From Chlamydiota bacterium (GTDB lineage: Bacteria; Chlamydiota; Chlamydiia; Chlamydiales; Waddliaceae), in assembly GCA_011065005.1 (NCBI GenBank), contig JAAKFP010000206.1, forward strand, positions 1 through 5,137: 5,137 bases of DNA, written 5' to 3'. Below the pieces are notes generated by a model. It did no database searches. It was given only the letters and a program-made list of their open reading frames with translations, and had not been told where the DNA came from. How positions within the stretch are numbered: the stretch's first letter is position 1; each line of letters opens with the position of its first letter. Positions 1-5,039 of the stretch are shown one piece after another. The position numbers and the translations under genes were made by a program.

Positions 1-56
1 AGCTGCGCTATCGCTTGCACTGGGCTACTATCTGTAGACCCACTTCGTGGGTTTTT
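1..56. repeat. Partial palindromic repeat unit at the left edge, REP-like
   Basis: This stretch contains a hairpin at 38-52 (ACCCAC, loop TTC, GTGGGT). Read on the minus strand, it is followed by a TAGCCC block and then a GTGCAAGCG-type purine-rich stretch that runs off the window. The block order TAGCCC, then GTGC(A/G)AG, also occurs in the larger unit at 328-385, so I place this stretch in the same repeat family. The rest of the unit, including any closing arm, lies outside the window. The family assignment is inference from short shared words. Confidence 0.4.
38..56 (+). terminator. Terminator-like hairpin with T-run
   Basis: A 6-bp perfect stem (38-43 with 47-52) with a TTC triloop runs directly into a T-run at 52-56, which is the form of a factor-independent terminator for plus-strand transcription. 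No recognisable plus-strand gene ends here, so it would serve a gene left of the window. It may instead be only one palindrome of the repeat family. Confidence 0.35.
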
Positions 57-264
57 GATATTAAACAACTTAGAGTACCCTCCCATTCGACACTATCTCT
101 TACAACCAGATTACCGTGCACCCAAATTAGGGCATATCTGAAAATCTTTTTAAAGCATTCAGAATCAAAACTTTACATCTATTACAGATGTATAACTAGT
201 AAACTCGGGCTAGGTATCTGTAAAATTTATTTTTATACGATCTCTTAGGTTGAGAAATATTGGG
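57..264. other. AT-rich stretch with no recognisable gene
   Basis: I see no gene here. Short open frames exist on both strands but lack a ribosome binding site and resemble nothing I know. The only clear structure is a small hairpin, a 7-bp perfect stem at 174-180 with 186-192 and a 5-base loop. The stretch separates two groups of GC-rich palindromes and is probably spacer or decayed sequence. Confidence 0.5.
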
Positions 265-268
265 ATGG

Positions 269-424
269 TAGCCCCGACCAAGGGCGGGGTATAGGATTAA
301 GGGTTCCCGTTAGGGGACCGAGCGAGATAGCCCCGTCCGAGTGCGAGGGAGCTTGCGACCGAGACACGTTGGGCGGGGTATAGGAGAGAGATGATAATCC
401 GTCCCGGAGGGGCGGCAGATTTTT
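269..424. repeat. Array of four GC-rich palindromic units, REP-like
   Basis: Four hairpin-forming units lie head to tail. Unit 1 (271-290) pairs CCCCG with CGGGG around a short loop. Unit 2 (302-319) is a 7-bp stem with loop GTTA. Unit 3 (328-380) has nearly the same arms as unit 1 but with 32 bases between them. Unit 4 (399-415) is a 7-bp stem with loop GGA, followed four bases later by a T-run at 420-424. Units 1 and 3 share TAGCCCCG(A/T)CC and an identical 15-base right block (282-296 and 371-385). The array starts immediately downstream of the stop codon of the transposase remnant on the minus strand. This is the arrangement seen for REP-like palindromes beside RAYT-type transposases. The palindromes are seen directly; the link to the transposase is inference. 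Confidence 0.65.
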
Positions 425-560
425 AATCAAAAACATATTTCAATTCATATTGCACCCCATGTTTGTCTAGTAGTTTGAGGTACTCTTCCTTGAATGAAAT
501 GCCAAACTCCAGGTCGCCGACTTGTCGGTGACAAGTTTTTAGGTATGTGAGTTCTTTCAT
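423..560 (-). pseudogene. C-terminal remnant of an IS200-like (Y1/RAYT-type) transposase
   Basis: A 46-codon minus-strand frame runs from an ATG at 558-560 to TAA at 423-425, with an in-frame stop just upstream at 564-566. Its last 26 residues include FKEEYLKLLDKHGV and end in YVFD. From memory this matches the conserved tail of small Y1 (HUH) transposases of the IS200/RAYT type, which commonly end SFQ(E/D)E(F/Y)..LL.KH.(V/I).YDERY(L/V)(W/F)D. Such enzymes cut and join single-stranded DNA at hairpins. The catalytic part (the His-hydrophobic-His motif and the tyrosine) is absent, and the three minus frames upstream to 722 show no trace of it, so this cannot be an active enzyme. The segment before the tail, where the family usually has a His-rich stretch, contains a palindrome (521-535), perhaps an insertion. 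It could also be a free-standing small ORF, but no good ribosome binding site precedes the ATG. Confidence 0.55.
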
Positions 561-597
561 ACCTCACCCCGACCCCTCATCTTATCAGCGGGGGTTG
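513..597. repeat. Cluster of small hairpins in and upstream of the transposase remnant
   Basis: There are three stem-loops. CTTGTC-GGT-GACAAG (521-535) runs directly into TTTTT (536-540), which resembles a plus-strand terminator; an overlapping alternative stem pairs 513-520 with 525-532. AGGTATG (541-547) pairs with CATACCT (558-564) and overlaps the remnant's ATG. A stem of about 8 bp pairs 570-577 with 590-597, allowing G-U pairs. No plus-strand gene ends here, so a working terminator is doubtful. They look like further palindromic units of the accessory region. Confidence 0.4.
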
Positions 598-705
598 CGG
601 TTTATTTGGCGATGTATATCCTGATGAATACTGGAGTGCTCTTGCGGAGGGTCTTCGATTTTGCCGACGATAATGGCATTGGTAATATTACAAAGCATAT
701 ATAGC

Positions 706-725
706 AGGAGGTTTATGTTCTAATG
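706..725 (+). promoter_or_regulatory. Ribosome binding site with a two-codon ORF overlapping the start
   Basis: A perfect AGGAGG at 706-711 lies 11 bases before the ATG at 723. A nearer ATG at 715-717 opens the two-codon frame ATG-TTC-TAA, whose stop overlaps the gene's start as TAATG. The Shine-Dalgarno spacing is long for the gene's ATG and only 3 bases for the nearer ATG. No other start fits the downstream gene, which supports 723 as its start. Confidence 0.6.
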
Positions 726-1163
726 ACTCAGAATCATGACTTTATCTTTCAACCAGGAGAATGGGTTGGAGAAGGGACGGTATCTTTCTCTTCTTCTCCA
801 GATCAGATGTTTTTTGTTACGAACTGGAATGTTTCGCCTAGTAATGGGCAGGGTATTCGCTGTGAGCAAATTGTTCAAATGGAAGGCGTTGAGGATAACG
901 TACGTAACCATTTTTCTCTCTCTGACATCACATCTGAGAAATTTGATATCGCCTTAGAAAACGAAATCGTCGGGCAGGTGACCGGAACAGGAATCATCGA
1001 TGATAAATCCATTGCTTGGGAGTTTCAAGGTCAACTTGGCTTTCAAGGGTATGAGGTGTATGAGTTGCATAGTGATGGGGAGTACAGCTTCCATGCCGAG
1101 TATGCCTCTCCTGATCAGTTTCGTACCATTATCGATGGCCGCATTCGCAGAAAAGAAGGGTGA
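723..1163 (+). CDS. Hypothetical protein, 146 residues, predicted beta-rich and cytosolic
   Basis: I do not recognise this protein. It has no signal peptide, membrane segment or cysteine motif; the only cysteine is residue 47. The pattern suggests an all-beta fold: PGEWVGEG near residues 11-18, alternating hydrophobic residues at about 73-102 including a [10 protein letters not shown] turn (83-92), and a C-terminal run of strands at 110-142. A small calycin or lipocalin-like barrel is possible but speculative. The start at 723 is supported by the AGGAGG at 706-711. The gene stands alone and converges on the ribosomal operon. Its TGA ends exactly on the first base of the 1163-1242 inverted repeat, so the natural C-terminus may have been set by that element. 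I see no convincing promoter. Codon use and the coherent hydrophobic pattern make it a believable gene. Confidence 0.75.
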   Translation: MTQNHDFIFQPGEWVGEGTVSFSSSPDQMFFVTNWNVSPSNGQGIRCEQIVQMEGVEDNVRNHFSLSDITSEKFDIALENEIVGQVTGTGIIDDKSIAWEFQGQLGFQGYEVYELHSDGEYSFHAEYASPDQFRTIIDGRIRRKEG

Positions 1164-1242
1164 TTTTCACCACAGAGATCACAGAGTACACAGAGAGCTT
1201 AATAAATCTCTCTGTGTACTCTGTGATCTCTGTGGTGAAAAT
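1163..1242. repeat. Perfect 35-bp inverted repeat of CACAGAG-type 9-mers
   Basis: Bases 1163-1197 pair without mismatch with 1208-1242 around a 10-base loop. Within the left arm, 1171-1197 is three tandem 9-mers (CACAGAGAT, CACAGAGTA, CACAGAGAG), so the right arm is the same three units inverted. The element fills almost the whole gap between two convergent genes: it starts on the last base of one stop codon and ends 17 bases before the other. A transcript from either strand would fold into the same long hairpin. It shares its words with the larger element at 4851-5001. No target-site duplication is visible. Confidence 0.9.
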
Positions 1243-1253
1243 ATTAATTTTTT
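1163..1253 (+). terminator. Likely terminator of the hypothetical gene
   Basis: Read on the plus strand, the 35-bp stem is followed within six bases by a run of six T (1248-1253), giving a strong terminator shape directly after the stop codon. In the opposite direction the same stem follows rpsJ by 17 bases but is followed only by a mixed pyrimidine stretch (CCCTTCTTTTC). Termination of the ribosomal operon there is plausible but less clear. Confidence 0.55.
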
Positions 1254-1259
1254 CTTCGC

Positions 1260-1586
1260 TTATGCTTTGATCTTGATGTCAATACCAGCAGGCAGCGTCA
1301 ACGTTTTGAGTGCGTCGATGGTCTTGCCTGTAGGATTCAAAATGTCGATCAGCCTTTTGTGGGTTCGGATTTCGAACTGCTCGCGAGACTTTTTATCGAC
1401 ATTAGGAGAGCGAAGAACGGTGAAAATTTCTCGCCGAGTGGGTAGAGGAATAGGCCCTACAACAGCAGCGCCAGTGCGTTTGGCAGTTTCTACAATATCT
1501 AGTGTAGAACGATCCAAAAGCCGCTGATCATATCCCTTTAATCGGATCCGAATCTTCTGTTTTTGTTTATTGTCTTGTTTTGTCAT
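1260..1586 (-). CDS. rpsJ: 30S ribosomal protein S10
   Basis: S10 is a head protein of the small ribosomal subunit; as NusE it also joins NusB in transcription antitermination complexes. The 108-residue sequence is typical: IRIRLKGYD (12-20), [10 protein letters not shown] (31-40), the conserved loop VVGPIPLPT (42-50), and [15 protein letters not shown] (68-82). It is slightly longer than E. coli S10 (103) because of a short basic Lys/Gln-rich N-terminus, also present in chlamydial S10. The ATG at 1586 has AAGGA (1592-1596 on the complementary strand) five bases upstream. It follows fusA by 16 bp, so it is the last gene of the transcript. Elsewhere S10 usually heads its own operon after tuf. 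Here tuf is missing from the site and nothing follows on the same strand, the order I know from Chlamydia. Confidence 0.97.
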   Translation of the reverse strand: MTKQDNKQKQKIRIRLKGYDQRLLDRSTLDIVETAKRTGAAVVGPIPLPTRREIFTVLRSPNVDKKSREQFEIRTHKRLIDILNPTGKTIDALKTLTLPAGIDIKIKA

Positions 1587-1602
1587 CGTTATCCTTTAAC
1601 GT

Positions 1603-3690
1603 TTATCTTTTCATAATTTCTTCTGTAATTTTCGTTGGAACAGGTGCGAAATGACTCGACTCCATCGAATATGTTCCGCGTCCCTGTGTTAAGGAGCGTA
1701 ACTGTGTGGAGTATCCAAACATCTCACTAAGAGGTACCTCCGCATGAACAATGGCAGCACCTTTGTGGGTTTCCTGTCCCATAATCTGACCTCGTCGGCG
1801 GTTTAAGTCGCCGATAACATCTCCCATGCTAGCTTCAGGAGTGGTTACGACAACTTTCATGATCGGCTCAAGCAAGATCGGCTTACACTTGCGTGCTGCT
1901 TCCTTGATTGCCATGGAACCGCAGATCTTAAAAGCCATTTCGCTGGAGTCTACTTCGTGGAAAGAACCGTAGACAATGGCGACTTTGACATCAACCAGGT
2001 TATAGCCTGCCAAGACACCCGTGGAAAGACCTTCTTCAATCCCTTTAATGGTAGCAGGAATGTATTCTTTCGGGATGACACCACCAACAATTTTGCTGAC
2101 AACCTCATTCCCTTTTCCTTTTTCATTTGGTTCAATCTCCAAGACGACATGAGCGTATTGCCCACGACCTCCCGACTGTTTGATAAACTTGGTTTCGGTA
2201 CCACCAGTAGCGGTAATGGTTTCCTTGTAAGAAACCTGTGGTTTGCCGACGTTAGCTTCGACGCTGAACTCTCTCTTCATACGATCATGAAGAACCTCTA
2301 AGTGGAGTTCTCCCATGCCTTCAATGATGGTCTGGCCCGTTTCTTCATCGGTGGAGACCCTAAACGTGGGGTCTTCTTCAGACAAAGAGGAAAGAGCTTG
2401 TGAAAGCTTTTCGCGGTCTGGCTTGGATTTGGGTTCGATAGCCATCGAGATCACAGGCTCTGGAAAAACCATTTTTTCAAGAACAACGGGGTTGTTTAGC
2501 GCACAGAGAGAGTCACCCGTGGAGGTGTTCTTTAGCCCGATCAGAGCTGCGATGTCTCCAGTATAGAACTCGTCACGCTCTTTACGATTGTTCGAGTGCA
2601 TTTCGATAAGACGGGAAACCCGTTCCTTTTTCTCTTTGGTGGTATTCATGAGGGTCACCCCCTTTGTTAGCGTACCACTATAAATACGGACAAACGTAAG
2701 ACGGCCAACATAGGGGTCGGTCATGATCTTGAATGCTAAAGCAGCCAAAGGCGCATCATCTTTAGGCTCAATAAGGATGTCTTCCTCAGTATTTATATTG
2801 TGGGCTTTGACGGCTCCTCGGTCTAACGGGGAGGGCATCCACTCGATAACAGCATCAAGAAGCTGTTGAACACCTTTATTTTTCAAGGCTGAACCACAGA
2901 GAACGGGGTTAAGCTTGTTGGCGCAAACACCTTTGCGAATGGCAGCATGAATTTCTTCAGGCTTCAAAGAATCAGGACTTTCAAGGACCTTGGACATGAA
3001 CACTTCATCTTCTTCATCGATCATCGCAAGTTCTTCCAGAAGCTGCCCACGCAGTTCTTGGCATTGATCGAGAAGATCTGCGGGGATCTCTTCTACATCC
3101 CACTCTGCTCCGAGATCTTCCTCTTTAAAGATGTAAGCCTTCATGATGACGAGGTCTACAACCCCTTTGAAGTCTGCTTCAGCACCCATTGGAACCTGGA
3201 TGGGGAAAGCGTTTGCATGTAACTTCTCCCGCATAGATTGTATGGCATCGAAAAAGTCTGCGCCCATACGGTCCATTTTGTTGATGAACGCGATCCGCGG
3301 GACTTGGTACTTTTCCGCTTGGCGCCATACTGTTTCCGATTGGGGTTCTACACCGGAAACAGCATCGAAGACTGCGACTGCACCATCGAGAACGCGAAGT
3401 GAGCGCTCCACTTCTACGGTAAAGTCAACGTGTCCTGGGGTGTCGATGATGTGGATGGGATAGTCTTTCCAGTAGACCGTCGTCGCTGCAGAGGTGATCG
3501 TAATCCCTCGTTCTTGCTCTTGCTCCATCCAGTCCATGGTGGCTGCACCGTCATGAACCTCACCGATACGGTGTACACGACCGGTATAATACAGAATACG
3601 TTCTGTAACGGTGGTTTTTCCGGCATCGATGTGTGCCATGATGCCGATGTTTCTTATGTTATCAAGTTTGTCTTTTTCAGGTCTTGCCAT
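1603..3690 (-). CDS. fusA: Translation elongation factor G (EF-G)
   Basis: EF-G is the GTPase that drives translocation of tRNA and mRNA and, with RRF, ribosome recycling. At 695 residues it is full length. The G domain shows AHIDAGKT (19-26), the switch I stretch RGITITSA (61-68), DTPGH (83-87, with catalytic His87), NKMD (137-140) and CGSALKN (265-271). Domain II is at about 295-405, III at 410-485, IV at 486-605 with [10 protein letters not shown] (506-515) and the conserved His578 of [10 protein letters not shown], and V from about 606 to the end with [14 protein letters not shown]. All key residues are present, and it reads close to chlamydial EF-G throughout. The ATG at 3690 is set by AGGAGGAG overlapping the rpsG stop codon, so translation is probably coupled to rpsG. 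It is the single canonical-looking copy in view; no tuf follows. Confidence 0.98.
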   Translation of the reverse strand: MARPEKDKLDNIRNIGIMAHIDAGKTTVTERILYYTGRVHRIGEVHDGAATMDWMEQEQERGITITSAATTVYWKDYPIHIIDTPGHVDFTVEVERSLRVLDGAVAVFDAVSGVEPQSETVWRQAEKYQVPRIAFINKMDRMGADFFDAIQSMREKLHANAFPIQVPMGAEADFKGVVDLVIMKAYIFKEEDLGAEWDVEEIPADLLDQCQELRGQLLEELAMIDEEDEVFMSKVLESPDSLKPEEIHAAIRKGVCANKLNPVLCGSALKNKGVQQLLDAVIEWMPSPLDRGAVKAHNINTEEDILIEPKDDAPLAALAFKIMTDPYVGRLTFVRIYSGTLTKGVTLMNTTKEKKERVSRLIEMHSNNRKERDEFYTGDIAALIGLKNTSTGDSLCALNNPVVLEKMVFPEPVISMAIEPKSKPDREKLSQALSSLSEEDPTFRVSTDEETGQTIIEGMGELHLEVLHDRMKREFSVEANVGKPQVSYKETITATGGTETKFIKQSGGRGQYAHVVLEIEPNEKGKGNEVVSKIVGGVIPKEYIPATIKGIEEGLSTGVLAGYNLVDVKVAIVYGSFHEVDSSEMAFKICGSMAIKEAARKCKPILLEPIMKVVVTTPEASMGDVIGDLNRRRGQIMGQETHKGAAIVHAEVPLSEMFGYSTQLRSLTQGRGTYSMESSHFAPVPTKITEEIMKR

Positions 3691-3698
3691 CTCTTAAT

Positions 3699-3707
3699 CT
3701 CCTCCTA
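3699..3707 (-). promoter_or_regulatory. fusA ribosome binding site overlapping the rpsG stop codon
   Basis: On the coding strand the rpsG stop TAG leads directly into TAGGAGGAG, so the Shine-Dalgarno sequence of fusA shares bases with the stop codon and lies 8 bases before the fusA ATG. A ribosome finishing rpsG would cover the fusA initiation site, which favours translational coupling. The overlap is seen directly; the coupling is inferred. Confidence 0.75.
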
Positions 3708-4178
3708 CCATTTATAGTGCGCGAAAGCTTTATTAGCTTCTGCCATTCTGTGGGTGTCATCTTTTTTCTTGATTGTCGTGCCCTGGTTATTGTAGCAGTC
3801 TGCCAACTCAAGGGCTAACGCATCTTCCATGGATCGGCCTGCTTTGTTTTTCGCATGTTTGATAATCCAACGCATTGCCAGCGATGTACGCCGGTTTGGG
3901 GCGATTTCGATCGGCACTTGGTAGGTTGCGCCTCCAATACGGCGCGATTTTACTTCGAGAGAGGGTTTCGCATTTTCGAGAGCCTCCTCGAAAGCTTCGA
4001 GGGGGTTATCGTGGTTTACTTTTCTTGTGAAATTCTCTATCGCATTGTAGACAATTCTGCATGCAACAGATTTTTTGCCGCACTGCATGATCTTGTTGAT
4101 GAATCTTGCTAACAGTTCACTTTTGTATACAGGATCGGGTACTACGACCCTTTTTTCTGCACGTCTTCTTCTTGACAT
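3705..4178 (-). CDS. rpsG: 30S ribosomal protein S7
   Basis: S7 binds the 3' domain of 16S rRNA, starts assembly of the 30S head and lies at the decoding and E-site side. The 157-residue length equals that of chlamydial S7. Landmarks are the basic N-terminus SRRRRAEKR (2-10), the [11 protein letters not shown] helix region (29-39), the beta-hairpin [15 protein letters not shown] (78-92) that contacts tRNA and r[13 protein letters not shown] (96-105) and the C-terminal [13 protein letters not shown] (145-157). The ATG at 4178 has GAGGAAG at 4183-4189 upstream. In E. coli, S7 represses its own operon by binding the rpsL-rpsG intercistronic mRNA. Here that gap is 171 bases and carries two strong hairpins, so a similar control is possible. 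The gene is separated from fusA by 14 bp. Confidence 0.98.
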   Translation of the reverse strand: MSRRRRAEKRVVVPDPVYKSELLARFINKIMQCGKKSVACRIVYNAIENFTRKVNHDNPLEAFEEALENAKPSLEVKSRRIGGATYQVPIEIAPNRRTSLAMRWIIKHAKNKAGRSMEDALALELADCYNNQGTTIKKKDDTHRMAEANKAFAHYKW

Positions 4179-4276
4179 GAATCTTCCTCATTTTAGTTGT
4201 TCAATACATTCTGTTTTTGGGAAAGATCGGTATTATTCACCTGACTGTCGGGGAGAAAAATCCCTTAGAGCCTGTG

Positions 4277-4316
4277 CGTGATTGGTACTTTTCTTTTAGA
4301 GAAAGCACGGATCACG
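4277..4316 (-). promoter_or_regulatory. Large stem-loop in the rpsL-rpsG leader, candidate S7 site
   Basis: On the mRNA strand CGTGAT (4316-4311) pairs with ATCACG (4282-4277). After a 2x2 internal loop, GTGCTTTCT pairs with AGAAAAGTAC as nine pairs with one bulged A and one G-U, closed by a five-base loop. The intercistronic position matches where S7 binds str mRNA in E. coli. No T-run follows, so it is not a terminator. The structure is read from the sequence; the function is inference. Confidence 0.55.
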
Positions 4317-4317
4317 A

Positions 4318-4348
4318 ACCAGGATACCCATCCCAAGAGTATCCTAGT
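4318..4348 (-). promoter_or_regulatory. Stem-loop directly after the rpsL stop codon
   Basis: On the mRNA strand ACTAGGATAC (4348-4339) pairs with GTATCCTGGT (4327-4318), ten pairs including one G-U, with an 11-base loop. It begins one base after the rpsL stop and ends one base before the 4277-4316 stem-loop, so the two could stack. There is no T-run, hence no terminator. It may protect the 3' end of rpsL after processing or form part of a ribosomal-protein binding site. Confidence 0.5.
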
Positions 4349-4349
4349 G

Positions 4350-4721
4350 TTACTTAGGGCGCTTTGCCCCATACTTCGATCTTCTTTGTTTGCGGTCAGC
4401 TACGGCCGCACAGTCCAATGCTCCACGAACAATGTGATAGCGTACACCTGGTAGGTCCTTTACACGTCCGCCTCTAACGAGAACGATGCTGTGCTCTTGA
4501 AGGTTATGGCCTTCTCCTCCGATGTAGGCGATCACTTCCTGTCCGGTAGACAGACGCACCCAAGCCACTTTCCGCAAAGCAGAGTTCGGCTTCTTCGGAG
4601 TTTTTGTTTTCACCTGCAGGCAGACACCGCGACGTTGCGGGCATTTCTGCAGTGCTGGTGATTTGCTTCGTTTCCTTTTCGGTTTTCGTGGTTTACGAAC
4701 CAATTGGTTAATCGTCGGCAT
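4350..4721 (-). CDS. rpsL: 30S ribosomal protein S12
   Basis: S12 sits at the decoding centre of the 30S subunit and controls accuracy. The 123-residue protein is complete: [11 protein letters not shown] (2-12), CPQRRGVC (27-34), [12 protein letters not shown] (41-52), [11 protein letters not shown] (67-77), [14 protein letters not shown] (83-96) and the C-terminal KYGAKRPK. Lys43 and Lys88, the main sites of streptomycin-resistance mutations, are wild type, as is Asp89, the residue methylthiolated in many bacteria. Numbering matches E. coli S12 without gaps to residue 93. The basic stretch at 13-20 (KPKRKRSK) is richer in Lys/Arg than in E. coli. The ATG at 4721 has AAAGGAGA (4725-4732) four to five bases upstream. 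It is the first gene of the operon, with a strong promoter candidate about 70 bp upstream. Confidence 0.98.
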   Translation of the reverse strand: MPTINQLVRKPRKPKRKRSKSPALQKCPQRRGVCLQVKTKTPKKPNSALRKVAWVRLSTGQEVIAYIGGEGHNLQEHSIVLVRGGRVKDLPGVRYHIVRGALDCAAVADRKQRRSKYGAKRPK

Positions 4722-4750
4722 GTTTCTCCTTTAGTTAATACTCAATAAGT

Positions 4751-4776
4751 CCCAATAAAGGCATTCCTTTACTGGG
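4751..4776 (-). promoter_or_regulatory. Leader hairpin in the rpsL 5' untranslated region
   Basis: On the mRNA strand CCCAGTAAAGG pairs with CCTTTATTGGG over eleven positions, one of them G-U, with a four-base AATG loop. It lies between the predicted transcription start (about 4782) and the rpsL ribosome binding site (4725-4732). No T-run follows, so it is not a simple attenuator. It could stabilise the 5' end or bind a regulator. Confidence 0.6.
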
Positions 4777-4788
4777 GAGATACAGGAT

Positions 4789-4817
4789 ATTATAGGGGAT
4801 TAACCGAATTACTGCAA
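4789..4817 (-). promoter_or_regulatory. Promoter of the str operon
   Basis: On the minus strand a perfect TATAAT (-10, 4789-4794) is preceded after 17 bases by TTGCAG (-35, 4812-4817), which keeps the TTG half of the consensus. Transcription would start near 4782, giving a leader of about 60 bases before rpsL. The position just upstream of the first operon gene, together with the perfect -10 and ideal spacing, makes this a good housekeeping-sigma promoter candidate. Confidence 0.7.
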
Positions 4818-4850
4818 GAGAGGAATAGGGAAAGGAGGAGAAAGGGAGTA

Positions 4851-5001
4851 ATAAAAACGCAGAGAAGCAGAGATACAGAGGAAAAAGAGAAGGGGGAATT
4901 GCAAAACCAAGAAAAAATTTCATTTTTTCTTGGTTTTGCAATTCCCTCACTTTTGTTTTTCTCTCTTTTTTCTCTGTGTCTCTGCTTCTCTGTGTTTTTA
5001 T
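4851..5001. repeat. Long two-part inverted repeat with CACAGAG words
   Basis: The inner part is a perfect 25-bp palindrome arm pair (4894-4918 with 4922-4946). The outer part pairs 4851-4890 with 4962-5001 at 37 of 40 positions, and all three differences are G-U pairs in the plus-strand RNA. A 13-base unpaired insertion (4949-4961) lies only in the right arm. The outer arm contains CACAGAGAA and CACAGAG words like those of 1163-1242. Flanks are purine-rich on the left (about 4818-4850) and almost pure pyrimidine on the right (5002-5033), so weaker symmetry extends further. It lies between the guaA end and the rpsL promoter and could insulate the two genes. I find no coding content and no target-site duplication. 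Confidence 0.85.
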
Positions 5002-5039
5002 TTCCCTCTCACCCCTCTTTCTTTCTCCCTCCTAGCCTC

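Noticed and set aside
1..141. Plus-strand frame open from the left edge to TGA at 139-141, possible C-terminus of a gene outside the window
   Set aside because: It crosses the terminator-like hairpin and repeat unit at 1-56, and the opposite strand is also open here. Nothing in the 46 residues is recognisable, so it is not called.
15..248. Plus-strand open frame of 77 codons
   Set aside because: No ribosome binding site, low-complexity composition near the end, and it runs through the hairpin at 38-52. It resembles no protein I know.
245..436. Minus-strand open frame of 63 codons
   Set aside because: It is a translation of the palindrome array (Pro/Ser/Leu-rich), overlaps the transposase tail in another frame and has no ribosome binding site.
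661..688. Possible promoter TTGCCG, 16 bases, TAATAT upstream of the hypothetical gene
   Set aside because: Only four of six matches in each box, and several similar weak pairs occur in this AT-rich stretch.
682..691. Perfect 10-base palindrome GTAATATTAC upstream of the hypothetical gene, possible operator
   Set aside because: Short, AT-rich and single; such palindromes occur by chance and no second copy is seen.
1171..1234. Short tandem 9-mers considered as a CRISPR array
   Set aside because: Units are 9 bases with no unique spacers and are inverted rather than direct across the loop; no cas genes are present.
1000..1527. Plus-strand open frame of 175 codons across the rpsJ region
   Set aside because: It overlaps the end of the hypothetical gene in another frame, runs through the inverted repeat and is antisense to rpsJ. 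It is a shadow of real genes.
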